DNA of 64,000 nt, from NCBI GenBank assembly GCA_028551475.1, contig CM052360.1, forward strand, positions 17,968,501 through 18,032,500, given 5' to 3'. The position numbers and the translations under genes were made by a program. The DNA is from Casuarina equisetifolia. Taxonomy: Eukaryota > Streptophyta > Magnoliopsida > Fagales > Casuarinaceae. Below the pieces are notes generated by a model. That model worked only from the letters and a program-made list of their open reading frames with translations. It did no database searches and was not told where the DNA came from. Positions 11,486-22,880 of the stretch are shown piece by piece. Numbering within the stretch: position 1 is the first letter of the stretch; each line of letters begins with the position of its first letter.

Positions 11486-12698
11486 CGAGTCAAAGCTCTA
11501 CAGAATCGAACGTTCTGCTAGCCTAGGCCTTCGACCGTTCTGCGCCTGCAACGTTCGACCAATCTCAACTTTAGAAAGGGGAAGAAGGGGCACCGCAGAG
11601 TTCAGTAAAAAGAGTTCTGAACGGCAAGATGTTTGTGAGAAATATATCTTACTGCTCCTGTTTTATTTTCTACCTCATTACTACCATTTGTGCTCTTGAT
11701 ATAAAATCTTTACTTGTTAGTTTGTCGCGAAACCCTAGGCACGAAATTGTTATATATTTTAGGGTTTATTGTTATTGGTCCTCTCTTGTGCTTCGTAGAT
11801 TGTTTATCATTTGTTCTTGAGAGGATGTGTTTCGATTAGACTCTATTGTTGGGTGATTAGTGTAGCTTGAAGGTTTACGGCTTGTAAAGCTTGTTGGAAT
11901 GTAAGGGCACCCTTTTGATTATTCTATTCTTACTTTTGGATTGATATTTAATGTTCTGGCACTGATTCAACCTTGATTTTACATCTTTGTGTTCTGTTCG
12001 GTACTGAGATCATCTTTATATCGTTGGAACTTATTTGTCTATTGAATGACACTAATCAGTGATTCCTTAGCATTAGAACTTGCACAATAAAGTACTTAAA
12101 GAAAATTTATTTGTGGGAAGTGCTTTTATTGAAATCTCTGTTCCTTGAAGTTACAAATATTTTATTGCAGGAGAATTCGGCAATACTGCATCCTTTGTTC
12201 TACAATACTTTTTGAGCTTGCTGTTTACGAAAAGGCTTTTACTACAATTTAGCAAAAAGAAATCTATTAGATTAACCTAATTCACAGTGATAATCCTATG
12301 ACAACTCTTGTGAATTTGATTTATTGAAGGTAATCCTATGATAACTCTTACCGTGACTATTTTTAAATCTAAATATGATATTCCAATGTTAGCCAATACG
12401 TGCCTTCTACCTATAAACCTTTGGCTCCCATGCATGTTTTAAACTTTCTACAGAATTGTCAACTGTAAATGTGATATTGTATATTCATATACATCTTATG
12501 AGTTTATTGGGAGGTAAATTGACCATCACTCAAGTTGTATTTGATTTCTTGATTTAGATCATCCTTTCCCATTGGGTCCTTAAACATTTATATTGTAGAA
12601 TTCTCATAATGTGAGTGATGATATAGATGCAATGAAGTGTTGATCATGTGTGATGATTTTATTATTGGATAAGACTTGAAATTAGAAATCCTACATGA

Positions 12699-13007
12699 TT
12701 TCTATATAACAAAAATGTCTTTCTCTTATACGCATTTTGTGGGGCTTGTGTTGCAATCTTCATTGCCCTCACTATCGTGGTCATGGAGATCCGCCGGATT
12801 AATGGAACAGGCACATGGGCAGGACGGCAGCAGATGTTTTTTTTTAATGTTCCCGATGCCGTCATAAGCTTGGACTACGCCGATGAAGCAACAAGGACTT
12901 TTCCACGGGGTGGCTATAAACTATTTGAAGCAATATGGGCTCAAACTCTTGGAAATAGTGAAAAAAAAAAAATAATCTTCATTTCTGGCGGTGGAGCTGT
13001 CCACTGA
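12699..13007 (+). CDS. Unrecognised exon candidate with a membrane segment
   Basis: An open frame from just after a stop at 12696 to the stop at 13005-13007 reads through a hydrophobic span (CGACVAIFIALTIVV, one likely transmembrane helix). A basic/polar stretch follows (MEIRRINGTGTWAG), then a region rich in mixed residues (NVPDAVISLDYADEATRTF). Composition and codon use look more gene-like than the AT-rich surroundings. I recognise no family, and the upstream splice site or start is not evident. It could be a terminal exon of a gene whose 5' part lies in 11.2-12.6 kb, or a relic. Confidence 0.3.
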   Translation, partial: FLYNKNVFLLYAFCGACVAIFIALTIVVMEIRRINGTGTWAGRQQMFFFNVPDAVISLDYADEATRTFPRGGYKLFEAIWAQTLGNSEKKKIIFISGGGAVH

Positions 13008-13276
13008 GCTTTTGATTATCGTTTTCGACCTTTAAGGTAAGTACTTGTTCGATGTTCGCATGAAAATCAAGATGGGTCGACAGGGAATATCCTGATCTTC
13101 GGGTGGCTAACGTTGTCCGTTACTTGCGCGTTTGCACTTCAGTTTTGGAAGCAAAAGCAACTCCCGTTGACTTCATTTCTCTTAGAGCCGGGGGCTCGCC
13201 CTCTTGCAGGGACCCAGTGCTAAAGCGGAACATGGGTCCTTCCAGCTATCGGGTTCGCTCGCAAGGGTCGGATGTC

Positions 13277-15724
13277 ATGATCAGTTCCATTTGGCGGCTC
13301 AAGCATACAGTGTCTCTCCTCTTCTTCCCGTTGATCTCTCTGTTAATTCTCTCCGGCTTCGTCAATGCAACCGACGGCTCACGATTCACTTTTACGGAAG
13401 CCACCGTCGACGACATCCAACGCGCCTTCGCCGCCAACGAACTCACGTCAAGGCAACTGGTTGAGTTGTATCTGGACCAGATCTCGCGCTTGAATCCCCT
13501 GCTACGGAGCGTGCTGGAAGTAAATCCAGACGCACGGGATCTAGCGGACCAGGCAGATAGGGAGAGGGAAGCTGCGGCACTCAACGGTGGGAATCGATCC
13601 TTGGGAAAACTGCATGGCATACCGGTGCTACTCAAGGACACCATAGCCACTAAAGACAAGCTGAACAACACGGCTGGGTCGTACGCCCTATTGGGAGCGA
13701 AAGCGCCTAGAGATGCATGTGTCGTCGAGCGACTGAGGAAAGCTGGGGCTGTGATCTTGGGAAAAACCAGTCTAACCGAGTGGTACAAAATACGGTCGAT
13801 GAAGATCCCTGATGGCCTCTGTTCTCGCGGCGGACAGGGAGTGGTCAGCATATGTTTCCATTCGCATTTATTTTTGATGGATTAGAAAGTAAAAATCTTT
13901 TATTTTTAATATCATTTTCTGGTACCACGCAGAATCCTTACGTGGAATCGAAGTCTCCATGTGGCTCTAGCAGTGGATCATCAATATCAGTGGCAGCAAA
14001 CATGGTATCGGTGTCTCTGGGGACTGAAACGCATTGGTCCATCCTCTGTGCAGCTGATCACAACTCGGTTGTAGGGCTCAAACCCACTGTTGGTCTCACC
14101 AGTCGGGCAGGCGTCATCCCAATCTCGCCCCGTATGGACACAATTGGGTAAATCGCTCTGATTTTAACGCTTTCATCAACATTTGCTTTCTTAGACAGCA
14201 CCACAGAGACTACACATTAATCTTTGGTGCCATAATTTCTTTTACCTGAAATGTAACTTTGTAAATGCCGGTTCTGTGTGGCGTGGAGGGCATGGTTAGT
14301 GTCAAATCTTTCTAACATGATAAGCTTAAGTAAGCATGCAAGAGTCAGGTTGATCATTTGGGCAGATGTTAATTTAATTTTGATCATAAGGAATTTGCAG
14401 GCCCATCAGCAGGACAGTGCGGGATGCAGTTTATGCTCTGGATGCAATTGTGGGGTTTGATCCGCTGGATTCTGAAGCTACAACGGCAGCGGCTAAGTTC
14501 ATACCTGAAGGAGGTTATGGACAATTTCTTAAGGAAGATGGTCTCGAAGGAAAGAGATTGGGTGTTGTGAGGCAGCCTTTTTTGGACTTTTACAACGGAT
14601 CCACTGCTGTTGTGGCCTTCGAGCATCATCTCAATGTGTTAAGGTAAAACACTCACCTGGAACACGATTTAGTTCATTTAGTATGCTGATCCGATGCTTT
14701 CCAAAATGCCATTGTACGTAGATTTTGTTGCTTAGGTTTGAAAAACAGAAGTTTACTTTTAGTCGAGTCCTAAAACTTCCTGACCTTTTCCCTTTCTGGG
14801 CATATGAAGGCAAAAAGGTGCAATCATTTTGGATAATCTGGAAATATCAAACTTTGATGCAATTATGAATCCCCATCGAAGTGGCGAGCTACTTGTTATG
14901 CTGGCAGATTTTAAGATCTCTATAAATAATTACCTGAAAGAGCTTATCAACTCTTCTGTGAGGTCCCTGTCAGAGATCATTGCCTTCAACCTGAATAACC
15001 CTGATCTGGTAAGTGCACTATTGTTACCATTCCGTTAGTGGTTGGGAAGCTCTTTTTGTTCCAAGAAAGTGATTTATTTAGCAATTTCTGCACGACCCTC
15101 GTGAAAATGGTTTTTCGTTTTGAAATGATTAGCATATCATCTTCTCACTGGCAGAGGAAATGTGTCTGATTCTCAATTTTTATCTCCAGAGGAGGGATAG
15201 AGCTACATATCTCATCTAAATTCCAGCCCTTACCGTATAATACGGGAACAATTATTTAACTTTGCCCATTGCAGGTAATGATGGATAAATACGACCAGAA
15301 AGAGTTCCTTGCATCAGAATCGACAAATGGAATTGGGAAAGAAGAGATAAAGGCAATTAAGAACATGGAATACTTGTCAAAACATGGTTTTGAGAAACTG
15401 ATGGAGGACAATGACTTGGATGCAATGGTAACACTGGGTTCACGCGCTGCTGCTGCGCTAGCAATAGGAGGTTACCCGGGAATCACCGTTCCTGCGGGGT
15501 ATGAAAGCGATGGAATGCCATTTGGGATCTTGTTCGGCGGGCTAAAGGGTATGGAGCCAAAGCTGATTGAGATTGCTTATGCTTTTGAACAAGCCACAAT
15601 GGCGCGGAGGCCACCTCCATCCTCGTTAATGGAAGAATTATGTAAAGAACCACTGCCTGTAGATGTATCATCTTTTGCATTTAGCTGTCCCGCCGCCTCC
15701 GTCCTCGCCGAAGGTGTTGTGTAA
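13277..15724 (+). CDS. Secreted-type plant amidase, copy 1 (altered active-site segment)
   Basis: Amidase-signature family enzyme, which hydrolyses C-N bonds of amides by a Lys-cisSer-Ser triad; the physiological substrate is unknown. Exons: 13277-13843, 13933-14147, 14401-14643, 14810-15008, 15275-15724, all with GT/AG borders, giving 557 residues. An upstream in-frame ATG at 13232 is possible. The N-terminus is a hydrophobic signal-like segment (VSLLFFPLISLLILSGFV). Catalytic Lys is in PVLLKDT (about residue 120) and the cis-Ser region is CGSSSGSS. The nucleophile region reads GTETHWSILCAAD where amidase 2 has GTETDGSIICPAD: the Ser (about 225) stays, but Asp-Gly before it became His-Trp. 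That change sits at the oxyanion/catalytic loop and probably harms activity. Its close tandem paralogue is at 16292. Confidence 0.85.
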
Positions 15725-16291
15725 CGAACTCCTCCATCTGATGTGTCGGCCTTTATGTTCAAGTTTCCGCCCCTGTCCCTGTCGACGGAATTGTGTAATA
15801 AATCCTCCCTGAATGTGCCAGCGTCTGTATGTGTCATTATCACATAAAGCACTGTAAAATGTTCTCTTAGGTTTAGTTTAAATCCACTTGCTGTTGAGAC
15901 CACTGTCAGTAACGCTGTTTGTGACAGGGCCCATAACAATTCAGACTTCTAAGTGGAACCACTCCTGTTGACTTAGAAAAAATACAAAGTTATTGAAATG
16001 AATTTATACAACCAAAAAACAAATAATCATAGTTTATTTTCCCTTATGAGCAAGAGAGGATGAGAGGGAATTATAAGGAAAAATTCATACAATAAAATTT
16101 AATCAACATAAAATTACCCTTAATCATATCAACAAGAAGGATAAAGTCTTGGAGAAAACTTGCTTAAAGGAAATGTGACTATAAAATGTTGTCGATTTGT
16201 TGAAAGGAGAGCGTTGGGCTCCACCTCTAGAACTAAGAGCTACTTCCGTTGACTTAGTACGTGGATACCACGATCGGTTCCATTTTCGGCA
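15725..16291. other. Spacer between amidase genes 1 and 2
   Basis: 3' flank of amidase 1 and promoter side of amidase 2. No further gene seen. A stretch just upstream of the amidase 2 ATG resembles the leader of amidase 1 (CCGTTGACTT shared), as expected for tandem duplicates. Confidence 0.5.
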
Positions 16292-19213
16292 ATGCGGGCG
16301 AAAATGCGGTCCGGTGGAGCAGTGTCTTTCCTCTCCTTACTGTTCACCTCTCTCTTACTTCTATCCGGCTTCGTCCCTGCAATCTGGGGTTCGCAGTTTA
16401 GCATCACGGAAGCAACCATCGATGACATCCAACGCGCCCTCACCGCTAACGAGCTCACCTCAAGGGAACTGGTTGAATTATACCTGGACCAGATCGCGCG
16501 CTTAAACCCTCTGCTTCGCGGCGTGCTGGAATTGAATCCGGACGCTCGGGATCAAGCCGACCAGGCCGATCGCGAGAGGGCAGCTGCGGCGACCAGTGGT
16601 GGTCTTCAGTCCTTGGGAAAGCTTCATGGTATTCCGGTGCTACTCAAGGACAGCATAGGCACCAAGGACGCGCTGAATACTACGTGTGGATCTTACGCGC
16701 TGCTGGGCTCGAAGGTACCAAGAGATGCAGGCGTGGTCGAGCTGTTGAGAAGGGCTGGGGCTGTCATCTTGGGAAAAGCAAGTCTCTCGGAGTGGTACCA
16801 TTGTCGGACCATGAAGACTCCCAATGGCTGGTGTGCTCGGGGCGGACAAGGCGTGGTCGGTATCGCATTTTCCTTAATTATTTTCATTACCATTCATTAA
16901 GGCTACCCTGCAATTCACAAATCTGATCTCTCGTCGCATTTATTCCAACATTAACAATCACATCGTCTTGTAATTTGAGTCCCATAGTTGAAGGCTTTTG
17001 TTAATGAAGTTCAAGCTCTTGTAAAAAGGATGGGCTACTTCTCAGCTAGTTGTTAATTTGATAATTAACTAATAAAATTTATCTTTTAAAGCTCCGACTA
17101 TTTGTGGGCTAGAGCTGTCGTCAGGGTTCAAGTAGGACCCTTTTGGTGAGGAGGACAAAATGCCAAAATCAGGCATTAGGTGGGTAAGTTCAAAATGGAG
17201 GTCCGGCCGAACTTTTAGAGTCACAGGGGAGTTTAAAAGCCAGTCAGGGAGAGATTTTCCAAAAGTCGCATCTTATAGAATGGTGTTGATAAGACGAATT
17301 TTGGGAATTTGCAGAATCCTTATCTGGAATCCAGGGACCCATGCGGGTCCAGCAGTGGATCTGCAATATCAGTGGCAGCAAACATGGTATCAGTGTCGCT
17401 GGGGACTGAAACTGATGGCTCTATTATTTGCCCTGCCGATCACAACTCCGTTGTAGGGCTCAAACCCACCGTTGGTCTCACAAGCCGGGCAGGCGTCATC
17501 CCAATCTCGCCCCGTATGGACACAATTGGGTACACCACTCTGTTTTTAGCATTTTCAGAACATTTGATTTCCTAAACCGCATAATTTGGTTTCCTAAAAC
17601 GCATTGTAGATACTACCTGACATTATTCCTTAACATATTTCTTTTTAGCTTGGATATAAACTTCATAAATGCCAACATGTACAGTGGGGATGATATGCTT
17701 ATTATACTACCTTCAACACAATATGCGAGAATAAACTTTTATGGTTATATTTTGAGTAGTACTAAACATAAGTGTATGGTAAATCATGGATGCTTATTTA
17801 GTCAGATGTTAAACTTCTGAATTTAGATTATTATGAACGTGCAGGCCAATCTGCAGGACTGTAACGGACGCAGTTTACTTGCTCGAAGCCATTGTGGGGT
17901 TTGATCCGAGGGACTGTGAAGCAACAAAGGCAGCAGCTAAGTTCATACCTGCAGGTGGTTATGGACAATTTCTTAATATAGATGGTCTCGAAGGAAAGAG
18001 ATTGGGGGTTGTGAGGGAACCGTTTTTGGATTCTTATAATGGAACTACTGCTATTCTAGCCTTCGAGCATCATCTCAATGTATTAAGGTAAGTTCTCAAT
18101 GGCCACAGAGCAGTAATAAATATGCTTGTACGCTCACCAAGTACCCAATTTAATTCATTAAGCATGTTGTCCAAAGCTTTCCAAATTGACATTGTAGTTA
18201 GATTAGATTTGAAAATGAAAGTTTGCCTTTAATTAAGTCCTAAACATTCTGCCTTTTTCTTTTGTCCGGGTATGAAGGCGGAGAGGTGCAATCATTTTGG
18301 ATAATTTGGAAATAGCAAACATTAGTACTATTATGAATCCCTATGAAAGTGGTGAGCTGGTTGCAATGTTGGCAGAGTTCAAACTCTCCATAAATAATTA
18401 CTTGGAAGAACTCATCAACTCCACTGTGAAGTCATTGGCAGACATCATTGCCTTCAACTTGAATAACCCTGAACTGGTAAGTACACATTATTAGAGGATG
18501 TCAAAGCCAACAGTTTAATGATTGAGAAGATCCTTATTTGACAATCATTTTATGTCTTCTTTCTTAACGGTTTAATAAGCTACCATAAAAATGTTTTTTC
18601 TTGCCGGTAGAACAAAAAGGCATAGCTTGACATTACTAGCTGTACGAACTTTGGAATTTTAACAATATCTCATGGTGATTTTTACCACCAGAGAAGGGAA
18701 TAGAAATGCACTTCTTCGCTAAATTCCAGTCCTCACTGTAGTTTGCCATGAAGACAACTAATTTGGCTCTGTCCATTGCAGGAAATGACGAAAGAATACG
18801 GCCAAGATGAGATGCTTGCATCAGAGATGACAAGTGGGATTGGGGAGGAAGAGATAAAGGCAATCAAGAACATGGAATACTTGTCAAAATATGGATTTGA
18901 GAAGCTGATGAAGGACAATGACTTGGACGCAATGGTGACACTAGGAGTAGACGCTTCCACAGTTATGGCAATTGGAGGTTACCCAGCAATCAGTGTTCCT
19001 GCGGGTTATGAAAGCGATGGAATGCCATTTGGGATCTTGTTCGGAGGGTTAAAGGGTACTGAACCAAAGCTAATTCAGATTGCTTATGCTTTTGAACAAG
19101 CCACAAAGGCACGGAGGCCACCTCCCTTCTTGTCAATGGAATCATGTAAAGAGGCCTCCCTCTTAATGCGTAAGACTACGCATTTCGGTGAAGTATGTAA
19201 CATCTTCTCGTAG
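16292..19213 (+). CDS. Secreted-type plant amidase, copy 2 (intact)
   Basis: Amidase-signature family, 550 residues. Exons: 16292-16855, 17315-17529, 17845-18087, 18278-18476, 18782-19213; phases match copy 1 exactly. The start is MRAKMRSGG, followed by a hydrophobic leader (VSFLSLLFTSLLLLSGFV), so secretion or membrane anchoring is likely. The triad is in place: Lys119 in PVLLKDS, the cis-Ser in CGSSSGSA (200-202), and Ser224 in GTETDGSIICPAD. The conserved block GLTSRAGVIPISPRMDTIG follows. The C-terminus extends about 20 residues past FEQATKARRPPP with no known role. The family includes plant homologues of bacterial amidases and GatA; a role in amide-hormone or fatty-acid-amide hydrolysis is possible but not shown by sequence. 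Confidence 0.92.
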
Positions 19214-20550
19214 GTTTAGTTTATTTCAACTAGCTATTGGAGATATAAACACTTGTCCAAGTATTTCAAGCGTTGTTAGTAACATTGGCCGTGACAAGGT
19301 CCGTATGTATAGCGCTCAAACTTCTTAGTTGAACCAGTTTTCCTCCTCGCTTGCAAAAAATAAAAAGTAATTGGAACGAATTCATGCGCAAAAATAAATC
19401 TATGTTCTTTTTTTCTCTTATGAGCAAGAATGAAAGAGAGAAAGGTATTTAGAAAGTAAGTGAGATAAAGTTTTTCACCATTTGCTACCGTTAATTTTTG
19501 TGTTGGAAAAGTCGATACCTTCAAAATTTTCCTCTTTTTACAACTTTTAGTTCACATTGTGATAGGATTAAAAGAATTTTCTATGAATTCTATACCCATA
19601 TGAAACTTTTACCCAAAATGTGAAGTATTTTCTCTATTGTAGACCTCTAGTTAAATAAGTAGAATCATTTTGATGTTAAATCAAATAGGAATAAATTGAA
19701 TTCTTCTTAGAATAGCACTAGAATAGTGCTAGTAGAGCTGTCAAAGTTATTACATAGTACAATTGCCAGGATAATGACATCAATTTCTTATCTAAATGTG
19801 GGTGTAACTTCTATTTGAAATTATAAGTAATGAAGCACAGTAGCATTCAAAAGCAATAACTTTTATGTATCAAGGCAAGTTATATATTTATAAGAAAAAA
19901 AAAAAACTTGGATGTCAAAAGTTTGCATTGAATAGCACACTACACTTGCTTGTGTACCAGCATAGGCAGAGACTATAGCATTAAGGCTTAACCTTAATTT
20001 TATTATATTATTCAAATAAGCCAAATTTTTTTACGAAATAAATGACTAAAAATATTATTCTATCCTTTCATTAACATTTTTTTTGTTGATAAGTAAGTTT
20101 TTTTGAGTTTTTAAAAGGAATTAATTTTGGGAAACAATTATGAATTTGAGTCCTTCATTTATATCTTCCATTTAGATTAAATGTTGTTCAAAATTAGTTA
20201 TTTTTTAGTAAATTAAAATATAATTGAAAAAAAAATTCACAATACAAGGAATTGTGCGCAAGAGGGAATATAAGTGGGCGAGAGCAAAATCCACATTTCG
20301 GAATAAAGTCCTTTGTGTTCTAGCTTAGATAATTAATAACTCTCCCTAAAACTGTCGGAATTTGGTGAATTGTTAAACAATGCAGTTCGATTAAAATTAG
20401 CCCTTAATCACAATTCTATTAATTGGTCTACCGAAGCTTAACCGTGTTTTTCAGTCATCGGTGGGCCCAAGCAGCATTACTAATCTCCGGAGGGAAATTA
20501 AATTTAAAAAAATAAAAAAAAATCCACGGAGTATGACTCCTAAAGCCGAT
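19214..20550. other. AT-rich intergenic region between amidase 2 and the kinase
   Basis: No coding sequence recognised. It holds the amidase 2 terminator side and distal kinase promoter. Confidence 0.5.
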
Positions 20551-20554
20551 AGGA

Positions 20555-20645
20555 TATTAAACCGACTATAATTGCCAGACCAAGACCAACTAGGATTCGG
20601 ACTAGACCGACTATAAATCCCAGACCAACTCCGAGTGGGATTCAC
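20555..20645 (+). promoter_or_regulatory. Core promoter of the kinase gene with an internal direct repeat
   Basis: A TATA box (TATAAAT, 20612-20618) lies about 150 bp before the ATG at 20765. An imperfect repeat of about 45 bp covers it: ACCGACTATAATTGCCAGAC at about 20562 and ACCGACTATAAATCCCAGAC at about 20606, each followed by an ACCAACT...GGATTC block. The TATA element is therefore itself duplicated, the upstream copy reading TATAATT. Confidence 0.6.
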
Positions 20646-20764
20646 AAAGTGCAACGGCTATAGATTTCGGGCGGGAAGGCTACGTCTTCTCCTGAGAGCG
20701 CTCAGATCACAGACCTTAGAAGTTCCATTTTTTCTTCTCGGTCTCCTTCAATTCCTATGTGACA

Positions 20765-22003
20765 ATGTATCCGAGTCATCATCTCTTCGATCGATACTTG
20801 CAGGAACCCTGGTTATCGATTCAAGACCCCTCTCGAGCGTTCCGATACTCATCCATTACTTGGGCCAAAGTTAGATTTCTGGGGAAAGGATCGTACGGTT
20901 CGGTGACTTTGGCGGTCTCAACAAACTCCGGTTCTCCTTTTCGATTACTAGCCGTGAAGTCTGCCAATGTTAGAGGTTCCTCAACGCTGATGAAAGAGGA
21001 GATGATCTTCCGAGAATTTGTCAACTCTCCTGGAGTTGTTCGTTGTTTCGGCTCTGATCTTTCCTTTGAAAACGGTGAATGGTTTTATAATCTACTATTG
21101 GAGTATGCATCGGGAGGCACTCTTCAAGATTTGATGCAGAGAAGTGGAGGAAAGTTTCCAGAAAGTGACGTCCGAAAGTATACAAGAATGATACTCAGAG
21201 GTCTGTATTGCATACATAAAAAGGGATACGTACATTGTGATCTTAAACCGGAAAACATTCTCGTTTTCCATTCTCCAGAGGGTGCATGTAGCTTGAAGAT
21301 CAGTGACTTCGGCCTTTCAAAGATTCCTGGGGAAGAAGATGAGCTCTGCCCAAGAAAGTTTCACTTTCGAGGAACACCCCTTTACATGTCCCCAGAATCG
21401 GTTCTACTTGGTGAAATCAAATCTTCTTTGGATATATGGTCTTTGGGATGTATAGTGGTTGAGATGATCAGCGGAAGGAGGCTATGGGACTGCAATGGAG
21501 AGGAGCCTTTGATGAGTAAGATTGTGAGGAGGTCACCTAAGATACCTGAAGCCATGTCCGAGATTGGGAAAGACTTCCTAAGGAGGTGTTTTGAAAGGGA
21601 AACAGCAAAGAGATGGACAGCTGAGATGTTGTTGCAGCACCCCTTTCTCATTGAGACTGAATCTGCAAGTTGTGGCTTTACTTATCGTTTACTGAGATCA
21701 GGGAATACATACTTTTCCGAGAAGTTGCCTCCTCTTCCTCCTCCTCCTGGGTTTGAATCAGTTCCAAAGAGACCAGTGATTCGTAGGACATTGCCTTTTC
21801 CTCCTGGGTTTGATCCAATTCCACAGAGACCAGGGATCCGCAGTACGTTGCCTCCTCCTCCTGGGTTTGATCCAATTCCAAAGAGACCAGTGGTCGGCAG
21901 GATGTTGCCTCCTCCTCCTGGGTTTGATCCAATTCTAAAGAGACCAATGATCTGCAAAAAGCTACCTCCTCCTGAATTTTCTTCCACAGCTGTCCCTACA
22001 TGA
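20765..22003 (+). CDS. MAPKKK-like Ser/Thr protein kinase with a Pro-rich repeat tail
   Basis: Intronless, 412 residues from the ATG at 20765; a GTG two codons earlier is not a plausible plant start. The kinase domain spans about 35-295: glycine loop GKGSYGSV (40-47), ATP-site Lys65 in LLAVKSAN, catalytic HCDLKPENIL (157-166), DFG at 181-183, GTPLYMSPES and DIWSLGCIVVEM. The HCDLKPEN loop and the short N-terminus fit the plant MEKK-type group that includes MAPKKK17-21 (stress/ABA signalling); the exact subgroup is inferred. Residues about 320-401 form four repeats of a 19-residue unit (LPPPPGFDPIPKRPV plus four variable residues), ending in a partial fifth. I know of no such tail in this kinase group. 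It could be an SH3-, WW- or profilin-type docking region. All catalytic residues are present. Confidence 0.9.
   Translation: MYPSHHLFDRYLQEPWLSIQDPSRAFRYSSITWAKVRFLGKGSYGSVTLAVSTNSGSPFRLLAVKSANVRGSSTLMKEEMIFREFVNSPGVVRCFGSDLSFENGEWFYNLLLEYASGGTLQDLMQRSGGKFPESDVRKYTRMILRGLYCIHKKGYVHCDLKPENILVFHSPEGACSLKISDFGLSKIPGEEDELCPRKFHFRGTPLYMSPESVLLGEIKSSLDIWSLGCIVVEMISGRRLWDCNGEEPLMSKIVRRSPKIPEAMSEIGKDFLRRCFERETAKRWTAEMLLQHPFLIETESASCGFTYRLLRSGNTYFSEKLPPLPPPPGFESVPKRPVIRRTLPFPPGFDPIPQRPGIRSTLPPPPGFDPIPKRPVVGRMLPPPPGFDPILKRPMICKKLPPPEFSSTAVPT
21721..21980 (+). repeat. 57-bp coding minisatellite in the kinase tail
   Basis: The unit TTGCCTCCTCCTCCTGGGTT followed by GATCCAATTCCAAAGAGACC recurs with a 57-bp step (clearest at about 21847 and 21904). 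The step is a multiple of three, so unit number can change without breaking the frame. The first unit differs most. Confidence 0.85.
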
Positions 22004-22804
22004 CTGAAATCAACAGTACAGCAAGTTTTGGCAATGTAAATTCTGCCTGATATGAGTTAAAAGAACAGAAATCATTCTTGTAATCTCTTTTGTGGTTGAT
22101 GTTCTTTTGTACTTTCTCCTTTGGTTTGAATGAAATATCTACTTTGCGACTCAACTAATTTGTCCCTTTTTTTAGCTTAAATATCTATGAAATTGTAGTT
22201 TCTCAAATTGAGTATGATCTATCACTTTGTTTTTTTTTGCTAAAAGGCCTTAAATCAACCAACTAATCCAAACTTAGAAGTGCAAACAGATATGAATGGC
22301 TTATGGCCATTTATTGGGCATAAATATTAAAGCCAAAATCTAATTTAGATTTTTAGGCAATAAGTAGATATGCATTATCAATAGCTACTCATATGCAAAT
22401 ATACAAGTGATCAGCACTCCTAGAGATTCAATCTCAAAAGAGCCCATGCCCCATCTTTAGAAAAAAAAAAACATACTAGACAACTTGCACTAGACGGCCA
22501 GCATCCGTACTTACAGTTTTGAAACAGGTAGACCTGCAATTAAAAATGAATTCAGGCTAAGACTTGAGATAGTTCAACCAATACAATATTTCTTTTAAGA
22601 CTCAATGGCAAACAATGTATGTGAAAATCCTTGCATGGTTTTTGCTACTTTCAATCATGCATGTTTCTGTAGTCTGCACCAAAGACACAAGCCCAGTCAA
22701 AAGAATAGGGGGGGAAAAAAAAAAAAAAACAGATGAATGAGAATCAACTAATTCAGAAGGCATAAAAGTTTTAGATCGTAACTCAAGAATTTAACAATTT
22801 GTTG
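22004..22804. other. 3' flank of the kinase gene
   Basis: UTR-like sequence, then AT-rich DNA with poly-A runs. No gene recognised. Confidence 0.45.
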
Positions 22805-22880
22805 TAATTTCATTTCATATAATCAATGAATGAAAGGAAAATATATACTCATGATATAAGATTGAGGAAAAAATAATACC
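22805..22880. repeat. Short copy of the start of the 24.2-kb / 48.1-kb block
   Basis: AATTTCATTTCATATAATCA and the following AATGAAAGGAAAATATATA and AAGATTGAGGAAAAAA match the first ~130 bp of the block at 24222 and 48064, with an internal deletion. It sits immediately left of the amidase pseudogene, while the full block sits immediately right of it. Confidence 0.65.

Noticed and set aside
13246..13851. 201-codon open frame on the minus strand
   Set aside because: Shadow of amidase exon 1, which has the family motifs and splice sites on the plus strand.
21678..21987. Minus-strand open frames with repeated SLELDQTQEEE peptide
   Set aside because: Antisense of the kinase Pro-rich repeats; periodicity of the minisatellite keeps all frames open.
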